DNA of 64,000 nucleotides. It comes from Bacteroidota bacterium. GTDB taxonomy: Bacteria > Bacteroidota > Bacteroidia > Bacteroidales > Dysgonomonadaceae. Position numbers and translations under genes: made by a program. Shown in pieces: positions 17,301 through 25,478 of the stretch; position 1 is the first letter of the stretch, and each line of letters starts with the position of its first letter. The notes under the pieces are model-generated. The model made no database searches. It had not been told where the DNA came from and saw nothing but the letters and a program-made list of their open reading frames with translations. The stretch covers positions 332,333 to 396,332 of the forward strand of contig JAEZGN010000021.1 of NCBI GenBank assembly GCA_023437305.1. Direction: 5' to 3'.

Positions 17301-19911
17301 TATTTTTCCACAGTTTTACATTGGCTGTATTAATTCCCGAAGAGTTTGTTATCGACGACACGACAGACAGCCCCGCTTCACCTCCACCTATCAAAAGGTT
17401 GTTGATAGGCATAACAGATGAAGCCAAAAGGCTCAACTCTGAGCCGGAAGCCAATGAAGCCAATCCTGTTTGTCCGGGATGATGGAAGTGTGCCGTTTGC
17501 ATTTCTACCTTTCCTCCCGACAAGGCAAGCCCTTTTGTTGGATTTCCCCAATAGTCGGAATTAAAGAAAGTAACCTTTCCTGTAAAGTTCGGGCTTGTTT
17601 CAATATATCGGCTATCGCTACCAAAAGCAACGATCTGGGTATTGATAAGATCAAAAGACTCAATTCCGCTTCCAACTACCTTGAATGCACTTATACTACC
17701 GTCTATACCCAATCCTAAAGATGAGCCTTTGGCATTGTTATTCAGTATAAAGCCATTATGCCCCCCAAAGATAAAGTCGTTATATAAGCGTAAGTTTTCA
17801 CACGAACCTATTTCTAAAAACTGAAGATGATTTGTGCCATGCACATAACAAGCATCGATAAGATTTCCTTCACTACTCGGATTAGGCGAATTTGGCCAGC
17901 CTCCCCATTTCGATTCGCCGCCATAAGCGTAAGCGTTTACATTCACATGCACATTTTGTACAATCCCGTCTTCGGAGTTGCCACCGACCTTTACACCGGA
18001 TGTAAATACATGTCCCATGACATAGTCTACAAAATGATTATCACATTTGTAAGTAAACAAATCGAGAAATTTATCTGTAGCCCTGACCCCTATATTTATA
18101 ACATACGCATTAGCTCCTGTAGCCTGTATACAATAAGGATATGATGGCATATTGGGTAATAAACGTGCATCCTGTTCGGGGTAATTAAACGCCAGTGCAC
18201 GAATACCGCTATTTGAAGACAACTTAATAAATGGAGTTCCGTTCGGATTACCTTTGTCAGCATAAACTTCTATAATACTACCTTTGCCTAGTGGTGAAGA
18301 AGGAATATCAGATGCCCCTCTTAGTTCTACGCCCGAAGGAATCGTGAGGTGTCCCAAAACTTTATACTTGCCCGGAGGAAGAAAAACAATACCTCCGCCA
18401 TCAGTTCCGGCCCGATTCAAGGCTGTTTGTATGGCATTCGTATTATCGGTTGTTCCGTTCCCTATAGCATTGTATGGCGCACCTGCTGCATTATAAAGCA
18501 CTTCTCTCGATGGCTTTCTGCTCTGATCCTGTATTTTCTCAAAGCTTGGTACTTGTGCCATAGAAACAGGAGCATGATCTATTACATTTTCGAGAATAGA
18601 TTTATTCTTGATATCAACCCCTTTCGAGAAACGGTTTCCATTTAAAATAGACCTTGCAGCAATACCAATAGTTATCTGCGGCTTATCATTGTTGAAGTCA
18701 TTATTATTAGCAACAAGCGAACCTCCGCCGATGTTGATTGCACCTTTGCTTACTAACGACTGATTCAACAAAATTTTTGTACCCGATGATTTATCCACTG
18801 AAATAGCCTCGGAGGTAGCTTCAATCTGAGAAGCTTGTATCTGAAATACTCCGCCTGTATTGGGTCTGAAAGAAAATCCGGTTTCACAATTTTGTATTTT
18901 CAAGTTAGAACACAAGAGCCCTACGTCATTCACAGCTTCTGCATACACTGCTGTTTTACAATCCTTAAACGTCAAATCATAATAATGCCCGTTTGGGGTA
19001 AAACCTTCGCTGCCTGCCGACATTGAATAGCCCAATAATATTCCTTTATTGTATTTTTCTACATGAACATACGTAGTATACGACCAGTCGTTCCTGCGCA
19101 TAACAATTCCTGTTCCATGCTCGTATATCCAGTTGGCAAAAGCACTTCCGGCAGCAGGAGAGCCTGTCAACCCTGATGAAGCCCAATAACTGGGTGAGAA
19201 ATCGATATTCTCGATTCGCCCTACATCCCCGATATTATCTATTTCTACACCTACCGAAAGCGGTGTTCCATACATTCCATTTACAATAGGGCAGCCGCCT
19301 GTATTTGTTCTCGAATACATGAGCCCGATATATGAATTTACAAATGTCACGTTCTTTGCATTCGCAAAATCATTGCCCCAATAGCCGGGTTTTCCGAACA
19401 AAATAGATGGAGGATATGCTACTATATTATCCGGGGTCTGTTCGGGATACCAAATAGCGATATCCATAACGGACGATGCCGACTCGAGAGTGAGCAAAGG
19501 CGAGCCATTCACATCGCCCCTACCGGCAAATCCCATCAGGATAGTACCACCTATCGGTTCTCCTTTGACTGGCTTTTTCCAATCGCCACGGAGTATAACA
19601 CCTTTAGGAATTATCAACCCGCCATTGATTACATATTTGCCATCGGGCAAGTAAAGAACTCCTCCACCCCATGTTGCTATGTCGTTTAATGCAGTTTGTA
19701 TAGCAGCTGTATTATCGGTAACTCCGTCTCCCACAATTCCCCTATCGGCAGCCGATAAGGCGGAAACAAAAGTTTCTAATTTGGGATACTGATCCGATCC
19801 CGAGACCTTCCACGATTGTCCGTGCAATGGACTATACACTCCAAAAATAAAGAGTATAATCCAAACAAGAGATTGTCTTGTAAACACTCTGTAATGTGAA
19901 GAATTTTTCAT
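14350..19911 (-). CDS. Giant T9SS-secreted protein: tandem beta-helix (GH55-like), 2x CBM32, SGNH esterase
   Basis: An 1853-residue secreted protein. After the signal peptide (to about 32) come two right-handed beta-helix modules of the pectate-lyase-3 type. Each opens with a GDGVTDNTAAIQTALN-like motif (about residue 60 and 480), and this tandem arrangement is typical of GH55 beta-1,3-glucanases. Two F5/8 type C (CBM32-like) domains follow (about 880-1014 and 1020-1154; both have ARNALDGD/AQNAIDYD, TRWDTEA and YWSIHEF). Then comes an SGNH/sialate-esterase-like domain (about 1160-1410) with GQS (S1169), FMQGE (about 1304) and GGHLDANG (H about 1403). Ig- and cadherin-like segments lead to a T9SS type A sorting domain (about 1775-1853: VYPNPVNT, LSKAGTFIVKL). 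It is probably a cell-surface depolymerase with a built-in deacylase. The GH55 assignment is inference; a pectate-lyase-like or unassigned family is possible. Confidence 0.85.
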   Translation of the reverse strand: MKNSSHYRVFTRQSLVWIILFIFGVYSPLHGQSWKVSGSDQYPKLETFVSALSAADRGIVGDGVTDNTAAIQTALNDIATWGGGVLYLPDGKYVINGGLIIPKGVILRGDWKKPVKGEPIGGTILMGFAGRGDVNGSPLLTLESASSVMDIAIWYPEQTPDNIVAYPPSILFGKPGYWGNDFANAKNVTFVNSYIGLMYSRTNTGGCPIVNGMYGTPLSVGVEIDNIGDVGRIENIDFSPSYWASSGLTGSPAAGSAFANWIYEHGTGIVMRRNDWSYTTYVHVEKYNKGILLGYSMSAGSEGFTPNGHYYDLTFKDCKTAVYAEAVNDVGLLCSNLKIQNCETGFSFRPNTGGVFQIQASQIEATSEAISVDKSSGTKILLNQSLVSKGAINIGGGSLVANNNDFNNDKPQITIGIAARSILNGNRFSKGVDIKNKSILENVIDHAPVSMAQVPSFEKIQDQSRKPSREVLYNAAGAPYNAIGNGTTDNTNAIQTALNRAGTDGGGIVFLPPGKYKVLGHLTIPSGVELRGASDIPSSPLGKGSIIEVYADKGNPNGTPFIKLSSNSGIRALAFNYPEQDARLLPNMPSYPYCIQATGANAYVINIGVRATDKFLDLFTYKCDNHFVDYVMGHVFTSGVKVGGNSEDGIVQNVHVNVNAYAYGGESKWGGWPNSPNPSSEGNLIDACYVHGTNHLQFLEIGSCENLRLYNDFIFGGHNGFILNNNAKGSSLGLGIDGSISAFKVVGSGIESFDLINTQIVAFGSDSRYIETSPNFTGKVTFFNSDYWGNPTKGLALSGGKVEMQTAHFHHPGQTGLASLASGSELSLLASSVMPINNLLIGGGEAGLSVVSSITNSSGINTANVKLWKNNLAHSPKLSGENVYDRTGWSASASNNTNGARNALDGDAATRWDTEAVQAPGQWFLVDMNEEKDIDAIILDYSASSGDYPAGYEILVSSDGASWNSVATGKGNSNMLFVILDQTVKGRYIKINQTGSKDLYWSIHEFYVYKSEEVAEEVPLDMIGWIASASNNTNAAQNAIDYDDETRWDTEALQAPGQWFMVDMRKEQEFDKLVLDCTKSPNDFAVSYEVYVSNDGATWGSPIHTGNGSPNSFIIKFDEQKARYIRIVQTGTNPGVYWSIHEFRVYNTNATTPISNSHNYEHYIMYGQSLSTGHESDKLSTDNLDGNYMIGSQVWINYGNQALNTLSPLVATEHGTALGESPLHGAVNHLRKQVPLTHDATGKENRILATSSGTSGKNIEELSKEYQGSEVLYNNYITTLQKAKTIVDRTNSSISCPAIIFMQGEFNYYNEYGTGLDGHEGTASGDKATYKNLLMTLKNNMQADAKAQYQQTDNPIFYTYQAGAQYTKGRSLEIGMAQLEAANANSDIICVGPIYPMTDVGGHLDANGYRWYGEMIGKVIYKTKVLGETFTPLQPIEISRVEGNQKQVRIKYIAPKLPLVLDTKTLLEMPNYGFNVYLNDVEQSIQNVEIDGSEQDCVLITCANNLDGAIEVTYAGVDATLSGRNLRGHGNLRDSDDYQAFFNYEHKTWNNSPTTSGEPMDASGNVIDGKHYPLYNFSVAFYYKLDADKDKYIVPNLSDMYSDTDINSLKVNGDDWDIETTYVVDCGYSADKIDVDVTPAIGATISGGKSFSMDVKKPGLYEKVITVTAADGITSKNYTLKVEVPIPFNSIVVQKWNNILAVNNNAATNGGYVFKDYQWFRNGEKIGTNKQYYSAGGKETDILDKAALYSVRMTTADGKSFCTCQGSALLKSSSTQVYPNPVNTLEVISLETDLDEDMLKGAKLQVYTISGSLEKSIPVTGKVTPFTLSKAGTFIVKLRTKSGFEEEFKIIAK

Positions 19912-20084
19912 GATTGATAATGTTTTTAATAAAAAATTAGATTATATAGGCATATAAAGAGCATGTAGACGGCTCTAACGGTTACGTTTCGAGCCGACCA
20001 CTTTTATTGTTTACGACAATAAGCTCTTCAACAGTTTTTCTAAGAAATCAGTCTTTCCTGAAGATGAACAGAAACAACTGAAAT

Positions 20085-22667
20085 CTATTTCCCTGATATT
20101 AGATTATACTTTTCAGATAACCTGATATCAGAAGAAGATGCACCAACCATAAATTCATATACTCCCTCAGGAACTACAAATTTCCCTAGGTTCTCATTCC
20201 AATATCTCAACTGTTCTTTTTTGATTTCAATTTCAATTCTCTTTGTTTCTCCTTTCTTTATAAAGCTTCTTTTAAAACCTTTCAATTCTTTAATAGGCAT
20301 TGTTACTCCTGTTTCGGGTAACTTTACATATACCTGCGAAACTTCATCACCATCCATCTTACCTGTGTTCTTCAGGTCGAAAGCCAGATTTACGAATTCA
20401 TCACTTTCTGTCAGTCTGAGATTCTTATATACGAAAGACGTATAACTCAGTCCATATCCGAAAGGATATAAGGGTTTCCCTTTGAAATACTGATACCCCC
20501 GTCCTTTGGTTACATCATAATCGTCAAAAGCAGGAACTTCATTCAAGCTGCTATAATATGTAAGAGGTAGTCTTCCGGCAGGATTATAATGTCCGAACAA
20601 TACTTCGGCGACAGCCTTTCCTCCCTGTTCGCCGGGATACCAAGCATTAACAATCGCCGGAATTTTTTCTTCCATCCAATTGATAGCAAGAGAACTTCCC
20701 GCAACCAATACAACTGTAATATTTGGATTCACCTTATAGATTTCCTGTATAAATTCCATCTGATCAGCAGGCAAGTGGATATCGTATCGGTCTTGTCCTT
20801 CCCTTTCTATCGTTTTATTGATACCTAATACGGCAACTACCTGTTCGCACTCGCGGACAGCTTTACCCGCTTCGCCATACATATCGAGTCGTTGCTGCGT
20901 GCCTATAGATGGTATTTTCCAATAAAGTTTGGCTACAGAATTATCCCGATTGTTAAAATATTCGGCTCTAAGGTCATATTCTTTTCCTGCTTCAAAATAG
21001 TAAGTCACCGAATCTGTAGCTATACTTCTTTCTTGCCAAGCATCTATGAGTTTCTCTCCATTGATAAAAAGACGAGAGCCATCATCGGCGGTATAGTACA
21101 ATGTGTAATTTCCCGACACGGTGGGTTTGAGTTTCCCTGTCCACCGGATAGATAATGGAAATGGCGGAATAAACGGATCGGGAGCCTGATTAGCGGGCTC
21201 AAAATTTACCCACTCCTCGGTACGCACCTTCGGTGTACCCAATAGTTCCATATTTGTAAAATATTCAGATTTGAGCCCTTGCGGAAAATAGGATGCCGAG
21301 ATCATTTCTTTTCCATCGGCAGCAGATTTCCATGGAGCATATACCACTTTCACATCCTTACCCACCTCATCTTGTATTCCTTGCAATATAGAGATGGGGG
21401 CATTGGCAGGAATACCGCTGTAATCTCCGAATTCACTGTTACCTGCATTTATCCCTACAACTGCTATCGATTTTATCTTTTTAGGATTTAACGGTAATGC
21501 CTTGTCTTTGTTTTTCAACAAGACAATGCTCTGACGAGCCGATTCGAGAGCCAGTTGTTTATGTTTTTCTGAGCCTATCACCGAGGGTGATATTTTGCTA
21601 TACGGGTTATGGTCAGGGTCATCAAACAATCCCAGTTTCATACGTGCCCGAAGCACTCTGTATGCAGCTGAGTCAATATCTGCTTGCGAAACCATGTACT
21701 GATTGTATGCATTCAGAAGAGGTTGCATATATACATCATCGCCACACTCGAGATCAAGTCCGGCTTTGATTGACAGTGTTGCTGCCGCTTCTTTTGTCTT
21801 TACATATTTCATCGCCGAAACCAGAAGGCTTGGACCTCCACAGTCTGAAACAACATATCCGTTAAATCCCCAATCGTTCCTTAAAACTTTGGTCAACAAC
21901 CAAGGATTGGCCGTACACGGAACATCATTAATGGCATTGTAGGCCGACATGATAGATGCCGACTTTCCTTCTCTTACACACATTTCGAAAGCAGGAAGAT
22001 AATATTCTCTCAATTGCCTTTCCGATATCTGAGGATTGGCCGTAAAACGATTATGTTCTTCGTTATTTGCCGCAAAATGTTTTGGAGTAGCTACTATTTT
22101 CAGATAAGTGGGATCGTCTCCCTGCAATCCCTTTACAAAAGCAGTACCCAAAATACCCGACAAATAAGGATCTTCGCCATAGGTTTCGGGAGTACGTCCC
22201 CAGCGTGGGTCACGAGCCATATTTACGGTAGGAGACCAAAATGTAAGCAGATCGGTAAAGCGTTCTTTTTGAAGCCTCCCTTGCTCGAGTTGGTTCCATC
22301 TTCCACGAGCTTCGTCTGAAATGGCTGTTGCTATCTGATAATGCAACTCGGGGTTCCACATACTGGCAAGTCCTATAGCTTGCGGAAATACGGTGAACCG
22401 TCCGGGGCGTACCACTCCATGCAGAGCCTCATTTCCATGATAGTATTTAGGAATTTCTAAACGCGGAATACCGGGCGAAGTGGCAGTAAGAAGGCTTATT
22501 TTTTCTTCTATTGTTAGTTTTGACAATAAGTCTATGATACGATCGTGCATAGGAGCTCTTTCGTCTCTGAATAATTGCTCTTGCTGTGCACATAATGGGA
22601 TATGACTAACAAGTACAAGCCACATGATAAACAGCAGTTTACCATAACGTTTTCTAAAAAATATCAT
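20085..22667 (-). CDS. GH3 beta-glycosidase with PA14 insert
   Basis: An 860-residue exported GH3 enzyme (signal to about PLCAQ). The N-terminal barrel has YHGNEALHGV, the KHFAANNEE block and the nucleophile D275 in GYVVSDCGG. The second alpha/beta domain begins near residue 380 (SIVLLKNKDKALPL) and is interrupted by a PA14 module (about 455-600; YTLYYTADDGSRLFINGEK). The C-terminal FnIII domain follows PFGYGLSYTSF. Enzymes with this layout are usually beta-glucosidases or beta-xylosidases taking sugars from the non-reducing end, with PA14 shaping the pocket. It lies downstream of the SusC/SusD/DUF3823 cassette (270-bp gap with a stem-loop) and 173 bp before the T9SS protein, so it is a likely partner for finishing oligosaccharides made by that enzyme. 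Confidence 0.92.
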   Translation of the reverse strand: MIFFRKRYGKLLFIMWLVLVSHIPLCAQQEQLFRDERAPMHDRIIDLLSKLTIEEKISLLTATSPGIPRLEIPKYYHGNEALHGVVRPGRFTVFPQAIGLASMWNPELHYQIATAISDEARGRWNQLEQGRLQKERFTDLLTFWSPTVNMARDPRWGRTPETYGEDPYLSGILGTAFVKGLQGDDPTYLKIVATPKHFAANNEEHNRFTANPQISERQLREYYLPAFEMCVREGKSASIMSAYNAINDVPCTANPWLLTKVLRNDWGFNGYVVSDCGGPSLLVSAMKYVKTKEAAATLSIKAGLDLECGDDVYMQPLLNAYNQYMVSQADIDSAAYRVLRARMKLGLFDDPDHNPYSKISPSVIGSEKHKQLALESARQSIVLLKNKDKALPLNPKKIKSIAVVGINAGNSEFGDYSGIPANAPISILQGIQDEVGKDVKVVYAPWKSAADGKEMISASYFPQGLKSEYFTNMELLGTPKVRTEEWVNFEPANQAPDPFIPPFPLSIRWTGKLKPTVSGNYTLYYTADDGSRLFINGEKLIDAWQERSIATDSVTYYFEAGKEYDLRAEYFNNRDNSVAKLYWKIPSIGTQQRLDMYGEAGKAVRECEQVVAVLGINKTIEREGQDRYDIHLPADQMEFIQEIYKVNPNITVVLVAGSSLAINWMEEKIPAIVNAWYPGEQGGKAVAEVLFGHYNPAGRLPLTYYSSLNEVPAFDDYDVTKGRGYQYFKGKPLYPFGYGLSYTSFVYKNLRLTESDEFVNLAFDLKNTGKMDGDEVSQVYVKLPETGVTMPIKELKGFKRSFIKKGETKRIEIEIKKEQLRYWNENLGKFVVPEGVYEFMVGASSSDIRLSEKYNLISGK

Positions 22668-22763
22668 GCTTTATAATATTGAATTATTTGTTAAATAGTT
22701 CTATAAACAGAGAGTGTCGAGGCTTATATGGGACATTTAGTTTGGATCTATCGATTTGATTAA

Positions 22764-22811
22764 AACAACGATACAGAGAAAATATATTTAGTATACTTCT
22801 GTACCGTTGTT
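22764..22811. repeat. Imperfect inverted repeat upstream of the GH3 gene
   Basis: AACAACGATACAGA (22764-22777) pairs with TCTGTACCGTTGTT (22798-22811) at 13 of 14 positions across a 20-base AT-rich loop, about 100 bp before the GH3 start. It could be a regulator site or RNA stem; no promoter box was recognised beside it. Confidence 0.45.
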
Positions 22812-22882
22812 ACTTTCAACCTTTTTTACCTAAATCTACATTTTATATTCATCGACTCTCATCTATAACTTTTTCCATTTTA

Positions 22883-22928
22883 GAGGCTGTCTGAGAAATG
22901 ATTTTTTTGAACTTCTCATGACAGCCTC
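22883..22928 (-). terminator. Stem-loop after the SusCD-DUF3823 cassette (left locus)
   Basis: GAGGCTGTC plus TGAGAA pair with TTCTCA and GACAGCCTC (one-base bulge), about 10 bp past the stop of the DUF3823 gene and 215 bp before the GH3 start. It is a plausible terminator or attenuator that lowers enzyme expression relative to the transport cassette. It belongs to the AGAGGCT stem family also seen at 13320, 36039 and 61580. Confidence 0.65.
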
Positions 22929-22937
22929 CTATAATCA

Positions 22938-23642
22938 TTATGGTATTGTTATTTCTTTAATCTCAGAATAGTTATACCCCTTTACGATAGGGTCGGCAAC
23001 ACGTGCTCCTGCTCTAAGATAAAATTTACGCCCCGACTTAAGCCCCTCGATAGTCATAGAATGCTCGGTTGCATAGATCGTAGCATTAGTCATACCTTTC
23101 AGGTCCAGTTCATTTCGGCCGTAATCGCTTATGTATGCACCATTACCCACAAAGGATGTATTGTTTACAAAAACCTTAGCATCGGTAACCTGATACATAT
23201 CCACCTCACTCGAAATCTTGAACTTGACTGTAGCAGAAGTTCCGTTCTGAATTATATCTGTTATTTCGAGATGCAGATATGGTTCAACAGTGAAATCCTG
23301 ACTTACTGTCCCTTTGATATCTATCTCTACCGGATCGATGGGAACAAAAGGGCCATTCTCTAAAGTGACTCTGTAGTGTCCTTTAAAAATCATGGAATTG
23401 AAGTATGTTCCATCCTGCTTATTGCCAAAGTATTGAGGGGTTGGAGTATCGCTCCAGCTCAATTCTTCGAGCTTGATACGCATATGCCCGGTTTCGGTCA
23501 TCATTGGTTTTCCCGTAAACTTATCATAGACAGTCCCTTTGAGCGTTTCTTTAGGTGAATCAAAATCATCAATATCTGTCATACAAGATGTAACAGTGAA
23601 TGCGATTGTGATGAAGAATAAATATTTAAATATCTTTTTCAT
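22938..23642 (-). CDS. DUF3823 lipoprotein of the SusCD cassette
   Basis: A 234-residue lipoprotein (lipobox VTSCMTD). The N-terminal half has a carboxypeptidase-regulatory-like fold (ETLKGTVYDKFTGKPM, LEELSWSD, MIFKGHYRVTLENGPFVP), which I recognise as the DUF3823 family commonly found next to SusC/SusD. The C-terminal half is a beta-sandwich ending YNYSEIKEITIP. Location after the SusD gene (12-bp gap) suggests an outer-membrane, surface-exposed glycan-binding accessory protein; this role is inference. A paralogue with the same motifs occupies the same position in the right locus (42808-43620). Confidence 0.85.
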   Translation of the reverse strand: MKKIFKYLFFITIAFTVTSCMTDIDDFDSPKETLKGTVYDKFTGKPMMTETGHMRIKLEELSWSDTPTPQYFGNKQDGTYFNSMIFKGHYRVTLENGPFVPIDPVEIDIKGTVSQDFTVEPYLHLEITDIIQNGTSATVKFKISSEVDMYQVTDAKVFVNNTSFVGNGAYISDYGRNELDLKGMTNATIYATEHSMTIEGLKSGRKFYLRAGARVADPIVKGYNYSEIKEITIP

Positions 23643-23654
23643 AACTCCTGATTT

Positions 23655-25466
23655 TTAGTATAGTGGATTATTAGGTAATAGATTAGGATTCTTACCTATT
23701 TCACCACCAGGTATAGGTTCGTAATATTGTATTATATTAAATGTGTACCCTGTACGATGAGGTTCTTCTGCCTTCTTAAATATCCATTTATTCTCGTTGA
23801 TGATATAGTATGGATAAAGAGCATGGTAGCGTTTCTCTCTTATTTGTTCTCCTATTCTCCAACGACGTAGATCCCACCAAGTCTGGTTTTCGAAGGCTAA
23901 TTCACATTGACGCTCTGTTCTGATTTTATCCAATGTCAATTCAGAAAGGTTTAACGAGTTGTCGCCACCTCTATTTCTTATCTTGTTGATCTGAACCAAA
24001 GCATCTGCTTTCATTTCGCCTGTGCCCAATTCAAATGCGGCTTCTGCTCTATTAAGGAGTACTTCTGCATAGCGAATGTCAATCCAAGCTTGGGTAGACT
24101 TCCAAAGATTTGCTTCGGCAACGCTTACTTTATAATTGTTATACTTCCTCATATGCAAGCCTGTAGGACTGGATGGTGATGCAGCCGTACCGATACCGTC
24201 ATAACCTATAATATTGTATTCTTTTCCATTCGTTGCTTTATATTTTGCATAGATATCATTGGTTCTTATCGGCTCTGCTGTAAGGCTATAATTCTCATAC
24301 AGTCCGGCCTGAACATCAACAACTTTTCCTCTGAAAACTTCTCCCGGGAAAAGAGCAATTGCTCTCTGGCGTGGAGCTAAAGTAGTCAACAGATCCTCTC
24401 TCGTATTGAATTTGATAGGATTCCCTTGAGCATCGTTAACCTTTACTTCTCCAAGCATTTCAATAACATCTAATGTAGGGCAGATAGCACCAGCATAGCT
24501 GCTCGAACTAGACCGTGGCGAAGCAAATGCATCCCAGCTATGACGAGATCCCTCTACATTGTCCATATAAACGAAGTCTTTTATAAACACGTTTTCCGGG
24601 CTATTTGTATCTAAGAAGACATCTACATAGTTTTGCACCAGATCAGCATTTTTTTGATACAGATCATAATGACCTTCAAGCAACTTGGCAGCATCATAAC
24701 TCTGCTTAAAATAATCTGTAGCTCTGCCTTCAGGTATACCAACCAATCCGGCATCGTGAGCAGGAGTTCCTAGAAAGTAATCTTTCCCGTATTTGGCGAT
24801 AGAACCGGCAAACAACATAGCTCTGGATTTCAACGCAGCTGCAACATATTTATTGGCTCTGCCGGATACGCTTCTTTCGGGTAAATGATCGACAGCCCAT
24901 TGCAAGTCTTCGCTAATGAAATCATAGACAGCCTCTTCTTTATCTCTCGGAACTCTCAGTTGGTCAATGGTTTGCTCAGGATATGACTGCAATTCTTTTA
25001 CGATAGGCACTCCACCATAACGTTTTACCATTCCAAAGTAATAATATGCCCTACAAAAACGAGCCTCAGCCAACCATGCATTCACTTGCTCTTCTGTATA
25101 CTTTGAGGCATATTCTCCCAAGTATTTAAGAAAATAATTTGCATTACGAATATCAGAATAAGGCCAGTAGCCAAATCCATTTCCATTTATATCCCAATGT
25201 CTGAAATCATTTGCCTGAAGCCATTCTCCTGTATTTGGCCCCAATCCCCAGAAAGCTGTAAATTTATTAAAACCTTCTGTTCTGTTATATTTGAAATCTT
25301 CAATGGGTAGCTCACTATACAAACGTGTCAAGTAAGCTGTTACGCCCGATTCTGAGTTGAAGATATCTTTATCGGTCAATATATTAGGCGGATCAACTTC
25401 GAGATCGTTACAAGCAAAGAATCCTCCAACAACCAAAGCCAATAATAAATATTTTAATTTTTTCAT
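23655..25466 (-). CDS. SusD/RagB glycan-binding lipoprotein (left locus)
   Basis: A 603-residue SusD-family lipoprotein (lipobox FFACNDLE). The N-terminus has DPPNILTDKDIF and RFCRAYYYFGMVKRYGGVP (TPR-like helices); the C-terminus has RYAEVLLNRAEAAFELG, LDKIRTERQCELAFENQTWWDLRRW and PIPGGEIGKNPNL, all typical of SusD/RagB. It forms the lid on its SusC partner at the cell surface and captures oligosaccharides for import. It sits 12 bp after SusC and 12 bp before DUF3823, so the three are one transcript. The ligand cannot be read from the sequence. Confidence 0.97.
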   Translation of the reverse strand: MKKLKYLLLALVVGGFFACNDLEVDPPNILTDKDIFNSESGVTAYLTRLYSELPIEDFKYNRTEGFNKFTAFWGLGPNTGEWLQANDFRHWDINGNGFGYWPYSDIRNANYFLKYLGEYASKYTEEQVNAWLAEARFCRAYYYFGMVKRYGGVPIVKELQSYPEQTIDQLRVPRDKEEAVYDFISEDLQWAVDHLPERSVSGRANKYVAAALKSRAMLFAGSIAKYGKDYFLGTPAHDAGLVGIPEGRATDYFKQSYDAAKLLEGHYDLYQKNADLVQNYVDVFLDTNSPENVFIKDFVYMDNVEGSRHSWDAFASPRSSSSSYAGAICPTLDVIEMLGEVKVNDAQGNPIKFNTREDLLTTLAPRQRAIALFPGEVFRGKVVDVQAGLYENYSLTAEPIRTNDIYAKYKATNGKEYNIIGYDGIGTAASPSSPTGLHMRKYNNYKVSVAEANLWKSTQAWIDIRYAEVLLNRAEAAFELGTGEMKADALVQINKIRNRGGDNSLNLSELTLDKIRTERQCELAFENQTWWDLRRWRIGEQIREKRYHALYPYYIINENKWIFKKAEEPHRTGYTFNIIQYYEPIPGGEIGKNPNLLPNNPLY

Positions 25467-25478
25467 AATAGTATATCT

